From contig NC_042968.1 of assembly GCF_901001165.1 (NCBI RefSeq), forward strand, positions 84,309,791 through 84,373,790: a DNA stretch of 64,000 bases, in the 5' to 3' direction. The notes under the pieces were generated by a model, which saw only the letters and a list, made by a program, of their open reading frames with translations, was not told the DNA's origin and did no database searches. Below are positions 43,761 through 56,789 of the stretch, piece after piece. How positions within the stretch are numbered: the first letter of the stretch is position 1; each line of letters begins with the position of its first letter. The translations under genes were made by a program, and so were the position numbers. This DNA is from Salmo trutta. Taxonomy: Eukaryota > Chordata > Actinopteri > Salmoniformes > Salmonidae.

Positions 43761-46700
43761 ATAAACTATTCAGAAAAAAAAAGGATTTGCTATAGTGATG
43801 TAGTAATTAATAGAAAATGATGAATACATATTAAGAGCCTCCAAATGGAGCCATAAGGTCTTCCTCCTCATCTGTTTTTACCTTTGGGGGTAGATGTAGA
43901 TACATAAGTCTAATTTGTAGGATACAGAGGTTGGATTCATCTCTACCTGACTTTTAGAATTTGAATAAAGCTCCTCTGCTTGAGGCTCAGTCATTTGCAT
44001 ATTTGATTCCCACTCCTTCCTCTAATCCCCTTCTCTGACGTTCAGATAAGCAAGGTAAAGAGATGACACATGATCACACCTGTCTGTCACCATCTCTCTC
44101 TCGCTCTCTGGTGTTTTCCCATTCTGGATTGCCATGTCTTTATTTTGTTCTACCGGTGATGAATAGGAATTGAGCTATTACTTTAATCTCCCTAGTTGTA
44201 TATCTTAGATTTAAAAACATCACAATGTCTCACCTTGACTTCAAACCTTCACTCTAGTCAGAAGGTCAATTTTTTCTCAATGTCTCCTCCCAAATAGTGG
44301 AGGTAGTTGAGGTTACAATAGTAGAAATGGAAGGAAGAAGAAAATGTTGGCGGTAGAGTGAGAGAGAAGAAACAAAATAGAGGTAGCGAGTCAGATGGAG
44401 AGGGAGAAAAAACTCTGAGCTAGAGAGTGGTGTGTGGAGGCGGGATCATCCATCAATGTGATACCTGCTTGCAGGTGATGGATGGATAGGTGGCTGTGCA
44501 AACTCAATAATTCTCACTCTCTCAGGTTATTCACAGATCAGCGAGCAGCACTGCTAATAAAGTGATGAAATGCTTTTGTGTCCTTGCCTGGATTATTTCT
44601 CAAGTTTTGACAGGGAAGACTTTTTAATTTCTGAATAACCTTTGGCGCATTGACTGCCGTAGTCTGTATTCTGCCTATGCCCCTCGCACCGTTCCATGAC
44701 TTGGGGATAGACCGCTATTCATTCACCCTGAAAAAGCATTTGGCCGTGACATGCTTTGATTTGCATGCAGCATTGCCCCGCTCCAATCAGACAGCAGGCA
44801 GAATGAAACCGATTGAGAGCATGGGGAAAAGCATTAATTAGTACAGATGATTGTTTGTCGAGCATTCCGTTTTTTTCTACTCATGGAGCAATAAACATAA
44901 TTTAACCAACAGGATTTAATTATGTGCAGAAGACCTCACCATGCGGCATGGCTCTTTGTTTTTCTTTTAATTATTGGCCAACCATTAGCCCCCCACTCTG
45001 ACACCCAGCTCCACAGATTACAGCAGAATTTGCCGGCAATGATCTTGACAGGTAAGCGGTCTGTGTACACAACGTAATTTAGTTTGTTTAGCGTGTTCTT
45101 GACATGGTGAGGATTTATTGTCCACAAATCCTCTGAAATCCTCCCAGGACCTTCTAAAACCTCCCACCTGTTTCTCCTTCTTGGAGGTGGGGAGAGAAAG
45201 CATGCATCTACAGAACATGCAGCTTCTGTTCCACCTGGCTTTATAAGGGTTCAGTCAGGTCTTCAGTTCAACAGCCTTTTTAAAGGTCAGGGCTTAGTTC
45301 AAAACTCTTTAAGGCTTGAGTCAGGGCTTAGTTCAACACTCTTTAAGGCTTGAGTCAGGGCTTAGTTCAACACTCTTGAAGGCTTGAGTCAGGGCTTAGT
45401 TCAACACTCTTGAAGGCTTGAGTCAGGGCTTAGTTCAACACTCTTGAAGAGTTGAGTCAGGGCTTAGTTTAACACTGGAACAACTACAGAGTTTCAGGAG
45501 ACTCAGTCAAGAGTTGTTTAAGAGGATCTTGTGCAAAAGTGAGCTTGAACCACATGGTATTGCTAAGCAGTGCTCCTCAATACATACACTTTAGGCTTAT
45601 CTCTAGACTGTCATGGAACAATCCATCTCTAGTGTTCCTCCATGTGAGGATGAAGAATGCACAACACCTGCTGGTCCTACAGGCTTGTCAAAGCTTGAGA
45701 GAAACCTCCCAGACCTAACTGTCATAACTGAAACTGAGATGAGAATCTAGCAAACACGGCAGCATTCAGTACTTGGAGGTGGACACGTCCTGTGTAAACT
45801 TGTAAATACATTCCCTGCCATCATCATAAGGCATGGGATTGAGTTGTCAAGAATATTGTGTCTGGCAGCCTTTAAGGGACTCTGTTTTATTTATTTCTGC
45901 CTTGCTATCGCTAGAGCCTGCAGCTTATTTCTGCTTCTTGTTACATTACCTTTTAATTACAAATATAACTAGTTGGAGGCAGTTGTTTTGTAAGAGGGGG
46001 GAGAGGAGGGTTGTCGAAGATTTATTTGGGATGTGACCTTCTCCACACTAGCTGCAGCTGTAATCAGTGGAATTAATAGCATAATCAAATTATACACAAA
46101 CTCATAAATCATCGCCGAGCGCGCTGTCATGGAGTTCGGCTATTAATGGCCCCTATTGTTTTGCCACCGTATTAAAAAATCACGTCCCCTGATTCCCGCC
46201 TTGATAGGAACTGAAATGCCATTTAGAGGCTATAAAGACCAGGGGCTCAGAGGGGATTTTCACAACTGTTAATTTAGCAGCGATGCGGAGTGATGTCGCA
46301 GGAGCCAAAGGAGGGCGAGTGAGGGCCGGCCACGCTTCAGCGGCGCCTTTTCAGCCGGAGGATGGCATCATTGGGACAGACGGTGGCCAGTTAATTACAG
46401 TAATATCAGCTTAAACGTCTGTCAGTTAGGGTTAATGACATCAAAAGGGGTTCCCTGTCGTCTGAATGGGGTTCTGTATAGGACATGACATGAGCCTGGA
46501 TCATTGTCTGTGAGTTCTATTCTCTCTATGCTTTATTAAGATGCCGTGTCTGGTAATTAAACTAAAGGGTCTGGGGCAGGTACAAACCTTTAGAGAAGCG
46601 GCGGTGGGGTCTGTGAGGTAGGCATGTCTGGGTCCCTCCTCTCCATTCCTCCCTCAGTTTCTCTAGACCGAGTCCCTCAGATGGCAGAGCTCCTTTAAAC

Positions 46701-47046
46701 CCCTGCCATCTCTTGCCGTTATTCACTCTGTTTTGAAAGAGCCCGTGCCAGGCTCATAGACCTGTTCTGTCTGTGTTATGCAGCTTTGTCTGTGTGGGAG
46801 CTTGGCTTAACCTGGCTAAACCCATGTATCCTTGAGTTTTGAAAAGTTGAACTTAACCAGGAAGCACAAATACACAGTTTTATAGTGGTTGTAACCACAT
46901 GAAGTGATTCCACTTTTTCTTTGGGGGAGATTTAAAAAATGTAGTATTTTGGAATTTTTTAGTATTTTGCAGTGAATTCATGTATTATCTACACTGACTA
47001 GCCACTATCTAAAATCCCTTCTCTCTCCTCTGTGTACTGTTCTCAG
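43761..47046. other. chm intron 8, long unique island
   Basis: No gene. A tandem array of a ~34-bp unit (GGCTTGAGTCAGGGCTTAGT ...) occupies about 45275-45470. The stretch 44560-45060 has TTTGCAT, TTAATTA and CCAATCAG motifs; 46080-46480 is GC-richer with TAATGG, TTAATTA and CGCCGAGCGCGC. These islands are free of repeats in an otherwise repeat-packed region and are candidates for conserved enhancers, which is inference only. Confidence 0.45.
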
Positions 47047-47117
47047 AATGCTGTTGTTGGAGGAATCAAATGTCTTCACTCAGTTCAGTGTCTGTTTCTG
47101 GACAAGGCGTCCGGCAA
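47047..47117 (+). pseudogene. chm: chm exon 9, 7 nt short, frameshifted
   Basis: 71 nt against 78 in human, with TTCTCAG before and AA|GTGAGG after. The 3' part reads CLHSVQCLFLDKASGK (human CLRHSVQCLVVDKESRK), lacking the conserved Arg codon. The 5' part, expected to read MCAVFGGIY, has about 4 nt missing after ATG, so it is out of frame with the rest. Both splice sites remain usable. Confidence 0.87.
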
Positions 47118-47146
47118 GTGAGGATTCCATCGCCAATTTATCGTAC

Positions 47147-47211
47147 AGACACACACACACACACACACATACAGACACACACACACACACAGACACACAG
47201 ACACACAGACA

Positions 47212-47254
<43 letters not shown>

Positions 47255-47377
47255 AGCCACAGCCACACACACAGACATACACAGACACACAGACATACAC
47301 ACACACACAGACATACACACACACACACACGGACATACAGACACACAGACACACAGACACATACACAGACACACAGT
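47147..47377. repeat. (CA)n / (CACAGA)n microsatellite
   Basis: About 230 bp of CA repeats interrupted by CAGACACA, starting 30 bp after the exon 9 donor. Open frames on both strands are repeat artefacts. Confidence 0.97.
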
Positions 47378-47977
47378 CTCCCCTCCTCCACAATAAAGAA
47401 GTGTGATAACAAAGCAGTAGAAGATATGGTTTGTGTTCAGGACTGAGATAACAACAAGCTGCCCTGTTCTCTTCCTGCCCTCTAATCAGGGATCAACCTC
47501 AATTAGAAGTAATTTGTGTACGTGATCTTCCAAAACAAGGAAAGAAGACGGGGTCCAGAATATAGATACGAAAATTAATTTTCTGGGAGAAGGGAGCTCC
47601 AACCCCCCTGAAGCAGCCAAGCTCGGAAGACAAATCACGGGGCCTGCCACTTGGGCTGGCGCTGAGTGATGCTGCTTTTTCCTCCTGGCCTTACCTTCAC
47701 TAATTGATTTTCATCTGAAGACAAAAAAGCCCTCTGTTACTGCCTCTTAAAAAATGAGAGTTCATCTCCAGTCTCCCTTGATTAATCTGTGCTGATAATG
47801 TGAGTCAGGCCCTACTAGAAAGCCCTTTAATGAGTTTCAAAGGTAGATTGTTGTCATAAACTAGGTTAGATTAGTTTTTTGGGAGGGCTCGATATTGAGA
47901 TTCTTTCATCTTGGTGGTGGGTGACCCTGGGGGCCAGGAGTCTTGTGGTGGAACAGCAGTGTACTGATGAGTAATAC
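47378..47977. other. chm intron 9, unique
   Basis: Unique sequence without recognised coding or repeat content. Confidence 0.45.
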
Positions 47978-48555
<578 letters not shown>

Positions 48556-48597
48556 ATACCCATGCTAAAACACGGCCCAGAGACTGGGATTTCCTAG

Positions 48598-51054
48598 TGT
48601 AACGTTCGTCGTATGGAGTGGACCAAAACGCAGCGGGAATGTAAGTGCTCATCTTCTTCTTTATTTATAAAGAAACGTGATACAAAACACTTAATCAAAA
48701 CAACAACGAAAAACCAGTCTCGTAAGGACAAAATGACTATACAGAGAAACAACTACCCACAAATCCCATGACAAAAACACCTCTATTAAATAGGACCTTC
48801 AATTAGAGGCAACGAGAAACAGCTGCCTCCAATTGAAGGTCAACCCAATAAACTATGCATAGAAATAGAACAAATAGAATGAACATAGAAATACACTAAC
48901 ATAGAACATAAACCAAAACACCCTAAACAAACACCCCCTGCCACGCCCTGACCAAACTATAATAACAAACAACCCCTTTTACTGGTCAGGACGTGACAGT
49001 ACCCCTCCCAAAGGTGCAGACCCCGGATGCACCTGAAAAAACAAAACAAAACCTAATACAATAACCCCCAAAACAATCAAAAAATAATCCCAAACTAAAG
49101 GGAGGGAAGGGAGGGTGGCTACCGTCACTGACGGCTCCCGTGCTACACCCCCCACCTCCCCAATCCTCCAACTACGGAGGTGGCTCAGGCCCCGGCCTTA
49201 GTCCCCAACCTAACCTGTCCACCCCCGCTGAAGACTCAGGGCTAAGGCGCGTCGCTGGAGACCTCGGGCTGAGGCACGTTGCTGGAGACCTTGGGCTTAT
49301 GCGCGTCGCTGGAGACCTCGGGCTGATGCGCGTCGCTGGAGACCTCGGACTGGAGGGCGACTCTGGGAGCTCCGGACTGGAGGGCGACTCCGGCTGCGCC
49401 GGTTCCGGACTGTAGGGCGACTCTGGCTGCGCCGGTTCCGGACTGTAGGGCGACTCTGGCTGCGCCGGTTCCAGACTGTGGGCTGTCTCTGCCGGCTCCG
49501 AACTGTGGGCTGTCTCTGCAGGCTCCGAACTGTGGGCCGTCTCTGCAGGCTCCGAACTGTGGGCCGTCTCTGCAGGCTCCGAACTGTGGGCCGTCTCTGC
49601 TGGCTCCGGACTGTGGGCCGTCTCTGCAGGCTCCAGACTGTGGGCCATCTCTGCAGGCTCCGGACTGTAGAACATCGCCGGAAGCACTGGACGGGAAACT
49701 GTCACCGGAAGCTCTAGACGGGGCACTGTCGCCGGAAGCTCTGGACGGGGAACTGTCGCCGGAAGCTCTGGACGGGGAACTGTCGCCGGAAGCTCTAGAC
49801 GGGGAACTGTCGTCGGAAGCTCTGGACGGGGTACTGTCGTCGGAAGCTCTGGACAGGGACTGCACACTGGAAGCCTAGTGCATGGGGCTGGTACTGGAAG
49901 TACCAGACTGGAGACACACACCACAAGGCTAGTGGGAGGAGCAGGAACAGGACGTACTGGACTGGGCTGACGCACTGGAAGCCTAGTGCGTGGTGCTGGT
50001 TTTGGCGGTACCAGACTGGAGACACGCACCCCAAGGCTAGTGGGAGGAGCAGGAACAGGACGTACTGGACTGGGCTGACGCACTGGAAGCCTAGTGCGTG
50101 GTGCTGGCTTCGGAGGCGCCAGACTAAGGACACACACCTCAAGGCTAGTGCGAGGAGCGGGAACTGGATACACTGGGCCATGAATAAGCACTGGAGGTCT
50201 GGAGCACACAACCCCTTCTGGCTGAGTGCTCACTCTAGCATGGCACTTGCGAGGGGCTGGGATCGCTCGCACCGGACTGTGCGTGCACATGGGCGAGATC
50301 GTGTGCACTTCCGCATAGCACGGTGCTCTCTTGACCCGCTGCTCCCCATAATAAGCACGGGGAGTTGGCTTAGGTCTATTACCTGACCTAGCCACTCTTC
50401 CCGTGTGCCCCCCCCAGAAAAATGTATTGGGGCTGCCTCTCACACTTGCCAATCTGTGCGTATAATGCCTCATAATGACGCCGTTCTGCCTTGGCTGCCT
50501 CCAGCTCCTCCTTAGGTCGCTGGTACTCCCCAGCCTGGTGCCATGGTCCTGCCCCGTCCAAAATTTCCTCCCATGTCCACGATTCCAAATACCGTTGCTG
50601 CTCCTTCCTCCGCTGCTTGGTCTGTTGGTGGTGGGTAGTTCTGTCACGTTCGTCAAATGGAGTGGACCAAAACGCAGCGGGAATGTAAGTGCTCATCTTC
50701 TTCTTTATTTATAAAGAAACATGATACAAAACGCTTAATCAAAACAACAATGAAAAACCAGTCTCGTAAGGACAAAATGACTATACAGAGAAACAACTAC
50801 CCACAAATCCCATGACAAAAACATCTCTATTAAATAGGACCTTCAATTAGAGGCAATGAGGAACAGCTGCCTCCAATTGAAGGTCAACCCAATAAACTAC
50901 GCATAGAAATAGAACAAATAGAACGAACATAGAAATACACTAACATAGAACATAAACCAAAACACCCCGAAACACCCTAAACAAACACCCCCTTATACAC
51001 GCCGTGACCAAACTATAATAACAAACAACCCCTTTTACTGGTCAGGACGTGACA
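48598..51054 (-). mobile_element. full-length non-autonomous LTR retroelement, TSD CCTAG
   Basis: LTRs at 48598-48998 (401 bp) and 50642-51054 (413 bp) with TG...CA ends; perfect CCTAG duplications at 48593-48597 and 51055-51059. The polypurine tract on the minus strand (GGGAGGGGTAC, about 48999-49010) adjoins the 3' LTR. The interior encodes only gag-like frames. The element is in chm intron 9. Confidence 0.95.
49172..50696 (-). pseudogene. gag-like ORF of the 48598 element, two overlapping frames
   Basis: The N-terminal frame (50696-50388, 102 codons) begins inside the LTR: MSTYIPAAFWSTPFDERDR, TKQRRKEQQ, LESWTWEEILDGAGPWHQ, a charged segment (KEELEAAKAERRHYEALYAQ) that could be helical, and an end at IFLGGAHG. 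The body is open in another frame (50656-49172, 494 codons): TFFWGGHTGRVA, then SPVR.IPAPRK, PAPRTRLPVRQPSPVRPVPA repeats, PRPELPATV repeats, EPAETAHS repeats, and the C-terminus PGPEPPP-stop. The frames meet at a G8 run near 50408-50415; one G fewer, as in the copy at 19269, would join them. Confidence 0.7.
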
Positions 51055-51059
51055 CCTAG

Positions 51060-51640
51060 AGTGGCCATGGTTCATGTTTATATCTACTTAGTAAACCCAA
51101 CGCTCTGCGAAGCCACCCACTGACCAATTGATATGTGCAACGTCAATGGCAAGCGCTAAAGCACAGACCTGGGTCAGAAGCAGCAGTGGTCTCTGCTAGT
51201 TTTCCATGTGTAAAGGGGTTAGAGTGAGGTTGAAGTTGATCCGAGACCCTTTCAGTCAGCAGTGGAGAGCAGTCCATAAGCCAGCAGTGAGGCATGTCTG
51301 AGAGGGCCGCATGGCTGAGAGGGCCGCTCTGCTCTCCACGCGCGCCACACAGGTGTCCACTCTGCTCCTTGGTCAAGGCAAGCATAATATATCATCGGAG
51401 GAAAAAAGTGTTTTGAAGGTAAAAATACAGGCAAGGTGTCTGCCAGGCTGAACAATGATTTTAATTTCGCCGGCGTCATAAATTACCTCCTTATGTCTCC
51501 TTCTATTACATACATAAAGCTGAAAGGGTAGAGGGAGATGAATAATGCAGTAGATGATGTGGCCTAACATTCCAGCTGCCACTCCTCTGTCCTGTCCTGG
51601 ACCTGCACCTTCTGACTACTACAGCAGTCACCTCCACCCC
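51060..51640. other. chm intron 9, unique
   Basis: No recognised gene or repeat. Confidence 0.45.
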
Positions 51641-51793
51641 ACGCCGGTCGGCCTGTCTCTGCCTGTCTCTCTCTGTCTCTGTCTGTGTCTCTCTGTGTCT
51701 CTCTTTGTCTCTCTCTATCTGTATCTCTCTGTCTGTATCTCTCAGTCTCTCTGTCTGTCTGTCTATCCATCTCTCTCTGTCTGTCTCTCTCTG
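51641..51793. repeat. TC/TCTG-rich microsatellite
   Basis: (CTGTCTCT)n-type sequence, interrupted by the LTR element at 51794 and resuming at 52880-52915. Confidence 0.9.
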
Positions 51794-52879
51794 TGTCACG
51801 GTCGTCGTAAGGAGTGGACCAAAATGCAGCGGGTAAAGTGCTCATCTTCTTATTTATTAAAGAACAAAACACTTAAACAAAACAAACGACGAAAACAGTT
51901 CAATAAGGTGCACAGACTATACTAGAAACAACCACCCACAAAACACAAGACAAAACTAACCCAACTAAATATGGCCTCCAATTAGAGGCAACGACAACCA
52001 GCTGCCTCTAATTGGAGGTCCTACCAAAACCCCAACATAGAAATAGAAAAACTAGATAAACACAGAAATAGAAAATGTAGAACATAAACCAAAAAAAACC
52101 GAAACACACAAATCAAACACCCCCTGCCATGCCCTGACCAAACTACAATAACAAATAACCCCTTTTCTGGTCAGGACGTGACAGTACCCCCCCCCCCAAA
52201 GGTGCAGACCCTGAATGCACCTCAAAACAAAAATCCCCACAAAAAATTAACCCCAAACAAAAAGGGAGGGAAGGGAGGGTGGCCACCGTCAACGACGGCT
52301 CCCGTGCTACACCCCCCCCAATCCTCCAACTACGGAGGTGGCTCTAGCTCTGGCCTTAGTCCCCATTCTAACCTGCCCATCCCCGCTGAAGGCTCAGGGC
52401 TGAGGTGCGTCGCTGGAGACCTTGGGCTGAGGTGCGTCGCTGGAGACTCAGGGCTGAGGAGCGTTGCTGGAGACTCAGGGCTGAGGAGCGTCTCTGCAGG
52501 CTCCGGACTGTGGGCCGTCTCTGCAGGCTCCGGACTGTGGGCCGTCTCTGCAGGCTCCGGACTGTGGGACGTCTCTGCAGGCTCCGGACTGTGGGCCGTC
52601 TCTGCCGGTTCCAGACTGTAGGCCGTCTCTGCAGGCTCCGGACTGTAGGACATCGCCGGAAGCTCTGGACGGGGAACTGTTGCCGGAAGCTCTGGACGGG
52701 GAACTGTCACCGGAAGCTCTGGACGGGGAACTGTCGCCGGAAGCTCTGGACGGGGAACAGAAATAGAAAATGTAGAACATAAACCAAAAAACCCCGAAAC
52801 ACACAAAACAAACACCCCCTGCCACGCCCTGACCAAACTACAATAACAAGTAACCCCTTTATCTGGTCAGGACGTGACA
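51794..52879 (-). mobile_element. LTR element with large internal deletion, TSD CTCTG
   Basis: The left LTR is complete (51794-52183, 390 bp). The right LTR keeps only about 121 bp (from about 52759 to 52879, ending GACGTGACA). CTCTG duplications at 51789-51793 and 52880-52884 show both outer ends are original, so the missing gag half and LTR portion were lost after insertion. A run of Cs (about 52186-52197) marks the polypurine tract of the minus strand. Confidence 0.9.
52330..52757 (-). pseudogene. gag-like C-terminal fragment
   Basis: The minus frame reads PRPELPATV repeats, EPAETAHSP repeats and SPATHLSPEPSAG, ending RPELEPPP-stop. The layout and end match the ORF at 49172-50656. The N-terminal half is deleted. 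Confidence 0.7.
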
Positions 52880-52884
52880 CTCTG

Positions 52885-53561
52885 TATGTCTCTCTATGTC
52901 TGTCTCTGTCTGTCCTGACTCAACTGTCCAGACTTTTCACTCTGACAGTCCCTCCTCTCTCTGACTTCTCCTGTCACTATCTATCCCTTGGTGTTAATGC
53001 ACTTTGATCATAGTCTAATTCCACTGGGTACAAATGGGTTAAATCAAAGTTTGATGATGTGGAAAATACATTGGATTTGAAAAAAGTAATCAACGTAATC
53101 TGTTGTTTTGAGGGTACATTTTTAACCATAGGATTATGTCATCATGGTTACCAATTTTCAACAGACAAACCTTGTATAAATTACGTTGAATTTGTATTTT
53201 GAATCAACGTCAGATCTTCAAAGTAATATCCACTATAAGAAAAAACTATAGGCTGGGCAGAACCTCCTACTGGAGAGATTCTCTATCTACAGCTGTCTTG
53301 TCAAGGGTTTTAACCAAGCCTAGCTTTAATATCTGTCACTGAATATATAACCAATGTTCTATCGTGAGAATGATTGTTGAGAAATCTTCACATTATAGAA
53401 TCACTGTTGCTAAAGAAGTCATTCCAAAGGGTAGGTTAAACAGAGCAAATGAAATGTAACCATATGTTATCAATCATACAGTATATAATCAATTATGCTA
53501 TTTAGGCCTATATACAGTAGCATTTGGGAAGTCATCAACAGCTATTGTTTAATACATCTAG
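52885..53561. other. chm intron 9, dispersed-repeat fragment
   Basis: Segments CCACTGGGTACAAATGGG and TGAATCAACGTCAGATC (about 53020-53215) belong to a dispersed fish repeat also represented at about 6388-6472 and 56430-56475. The rest is unique. Confidence 0.5.
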
Positions 53562-55333
53562 ACGTTCCGCTAGCGGAACACCGCTCCAATATCCAATGAT
53601 AGGGCGTGGCGCGAAATACAAACTCCTCGAAAATCCGAAAACTTCCATTTTTCAAACATATGACTATTTTACACCATTTTAAAGACAAGACTCTCCTTTA
53701 TCTAACCACACTGTCCGATTTTCAAAAAGGCTTTACAACGAAAGCAAAACATTAGATTATGTCAGGAGAGTAACCAGCCAGAAATAATCAGACACCCATT
53801 TTTCAAGCTAGCATATAATGTCACAAAAACCAAAACCACAGCTAAATGCAGCACTAACCTTTGATGATCTTCATCAGATGACACTCCTAGGACATAATGT
53901 TATACAATACATGCATGTTTTGTTCAATCAAGTACATATTTATATCAAAAACCAGCTTTTTACATTAGCATTGTAACGGCTGTCTGAGGAAGAAGTGGAC
54001 CAAAATGCGGCGGAGTTAGGGTTCGTCATATTTAATTACACGAACACTATGCAATTTACAAAAAAACAACAAAACTGACAGCCAACACAGTCCTGTCAGG
54101 TGCAACCACAATGACAAGCACAATTACCCACGAAACACAAAGGAAACGTAGGCAACTTATGTGTGACTCCCAATCAACCACAACCCTCTACAGCTGTGCC
54201 TGATTGGAAGTCACACGGCCAAAATCAATGAAACAATAAAACACACGCACTCCCTTCTGCCACGTCCTGACCCAACTACACCCTCTACTGGTCAGGACGT
54301 GACAAGCATGTGACGTTCAGAACTAGCATTCCCACCGAACACTTCCGGTGAATTTACTAAATTACTCATGATAAACGTTCACAAAAAACATAACAATTAT
54401 TTTAAGAATTATAGATACAGAACTCCTTTATGCAATCGCTGTGTCCGATTTTAAAATAGCTTTTCGGTGAAAGCACATTTTGCAATATTCTGAGTAGATA
54501 GCCCGGCCATCACAGGCTAGCTATTTTGACACCCACCAAGTTTGGTACTCACCAAACTCAGATTTACTATAAGAAAAATTGGATTACCTTTGCTGTTCTT
54601 CGTCAGAATGCACTCCCAGGACTTCTACTTCAACAACAAATGTTGGTTTGGTTCCAAATAATCCATAGTTATATCCAAATAGCGGTGTTTTGTTCGTGCG
54701 TTCAAGACACTATCCGAAGGGTAACGAAGGGTGACGCGCCTGCGGGTATCGTGACAAAACATTTCAAAATATTCAATTACCGTACTTCGAAGCATGTCAA
54801 ACGCTGTTTTAAATCAATTTTTATGCGATTTTTCTCGTAAAATAGCGATAATATTCCGACCGGGAGTCGTTGTTTTCGTTCAAAGACTGAAAATGTAAAA
54901 TGGACTCTTCACGTGCACGCGCGCCCAGTCTCATTGTTCTCAGATCGACCACTACTCAAATGCGCTACTGTTTTTCAGCCTGGGACTGCAAAGTCATCAT
55001 TCAACATTCTGGCGCCTTCTGAGAGCCTATGGGAGCCTTAGAAAGTGTCACGTTACAGCAGAGATCCTCTGTTTTCAATAAAGATGCTAAAGAAGGCCAA
55101 GAAATGGTCAGAGAGGGCACTTCCTGTTTGGAATCTTCTCAGGTTTTGGCCTGCCATATGAGTTCTGTTATACTCACAGACACCATTCAAACAGTTTTAG
55201 AAACTTTAGGGTGTTTTCTACCCAAATCAAACAATTATATGCATATTCTAGTTTCTGGGCAGGAGTAATAAACAGATTAAATCGGGTGCGTATTTTATCC
55301 GGCCGTGAAAATACTGCCCCCTATCCATAACAG
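53562..55333 (-). repeat. ~1.4-kb salmonid interspersed repeat, hosting a nested LTR
   Basis: One end contains a palindrome, GTTCCGCTAGCGGAAC (about 53564-53579). The other reads ATACTGCCCCCTATCCATAA then CAGG|TTAA. Blocks such as ACCTTTGATGATCTTCAT and TCAGTTCTGTTATACTCACA recur in the copy at 15780-16549. It is interrupted by the solo LTR at 53972-54304. No protein is recognised; a non-autonomous DNA transposon (possibly piggyBac-type, TTAA) is a guess. Confidence 0.7.
53972..54304 (-). mobile_element. solo LTR nested in repeat, TSD AGCAT
   Basis: 333 bp, TGTAACGG ... GACGTGACA, flanked by AGCAT at 53967-53971 and 54305-54309. Inserted into the older repeat at 53562-55333. Confidence 0.92.
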
Positions 55334-55524
55334 GTTAAATTAAGCCCAGGATTCAACTAAAAACAGACAGTACATATACTGTAGGCCTGGGGTTTCAAGC
55401 TTCAGTTGATTTCTAATGGAATCTATAAGTTAATAATAAATATGTTGGATTCACGTTTCCAACTTGACCAAAAATCAAAGCTAAAGAATAATGAAACATC
55501 TAATCAAACTATGTAAAGTGCATT

Positions 55525-55910
55525 TGTCATGTCCTGACCAGTAAAGGGGTTATTTGTTATTGTAGTTTGGTCAGGACGTGGCAGGGCGTGTTTGTTTTAT
55601 GTGGTTCGGGGTTTGTTGGGATATGTATTTATGTAAAAGGGGTGTTTGTTTTATGTGTTCCAGGGTTTTTGGGTAGTGTTCTATGTTTTGTATTTCTATG
55701 GTTTTTCTATGTTGCGTATTTCTTTGTTGGCCTGGTATGGCTCTCAATCAGGTACATCGTTGTTGCTGATTGGGAGTCATACTTAGGTAGCCCTTTTTTC
55801 AGTTTGTCGTTCGTTCGTTTTCTTGTTTTGTTTTTGTAAGTGTTCAATAAAAGTAAATATGAGCACTCAACCTGCTGCGCCTTGGTCTACTCCATACGAC
55901 GACCGTTACA
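55525..55910 (+). mobile_element. solo LTR, TSD GCATT
   Basis: 386 bp, TGTCATGTCCTGACC ... GACCGTTACA, flanked by GCATT at 55520-55524 and 55911-55915. It contains CAATAAAAG (about 55845) and, near its 3' end, the ATG and first codons of the family gag-like ORF (reading MSTQPAAPWSTPYDDRY). Confidence 0.93.
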
Positions 55911-55915
55911 GCATT

Positions 55916-56789
55916 TAAGGTTTGATTTTATTTAGTCCTATTTTTTAAGTTAGATTTTTGGTTGAAATGGAGACGGGAAAACAACATATAAATGATTAAT
56001 TTGTAGACTAACTGGAATTAAAGCCAGACTAAGTGGCTCAGATGGAGCTATCCAATCAGAAGATACATCTCCTTCAAATGGTGATATTTGGTTGCGTTGA
56101 CAACAAAACACAATTCAGTAGCACTTTTGTAATACGGCAAATAGTCTATTCAATTGTTAACAAATTCTAAGTTGTATTCACGTCTCTATCTCATTCAAAA
56201 AGTTAAAGAACAGGATTAAGCCAGTGGCGCAGATGGAACTTTCCCAGCAGTAGAAACTTCTCCTTTAAAAATATCTGACGTTGTATTCCCATTGGAAGTT
56301 TGTTGTGCTTTTAGATGGTTGAAAGCATAGTAATAACACATTTGGGAATTCAACAAACTTTTTTGGGGCTGTCTTTTTGAGTGGATAAAAATAGGTTGGA
56401 ATCTCATTGATCAACATCTCAACCAAATATTACCCAATATTCTCCACATTGAAATGACGTGTTGTGCCCAGTGGGATTGTATTTATCATAGCCATCTCAA
56501 CTGGAAGTGAGTAGATGTAGCAAATAAATAAACAACAGAAGAAAACTTGACTATTTGTGACTGTAATGTAGGTCATGGGTGGAGTTAGTTTGGTTCACTA
56601 CTCTGCCACAGTAAAGAGTTCCTTCCGGTTGAGATGTTGATCAAAATCAGAACTATGCATGGCTGTGTACAAGGCTGTGACCCTGATTGCTATGGATAGG
56701 ATCTGCATGTTTTATGAACACTTTATAGTTATGATAAATAAAGCCTGCCCGGCTGTGGCCTTCTGGGTAGGGGGTCAGTAATCATTAGA
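55916..56789. other. chm intron 9, nothing coding
   Basis: Unique and dispersed-repeat fragments (GTGTTGTGCCCAGTGGGAT near 56460). No gene is seen. Confidence 0.45.

Noticed and set aside
47048..47446. His/Thr-rich and Cys/Val-rich ORFs
   Set aside because: (CA)n microsatellite read in different frames; the first 71 bp are chm exon 9.
50388..50656. Programmed ribosomal frameshift in the gag-like ORF
   Set aside because: Other copies (13348-13596, 19651-19998) encode the same motif in one frame; the shift here is explained by one extra G in a homopolymer.
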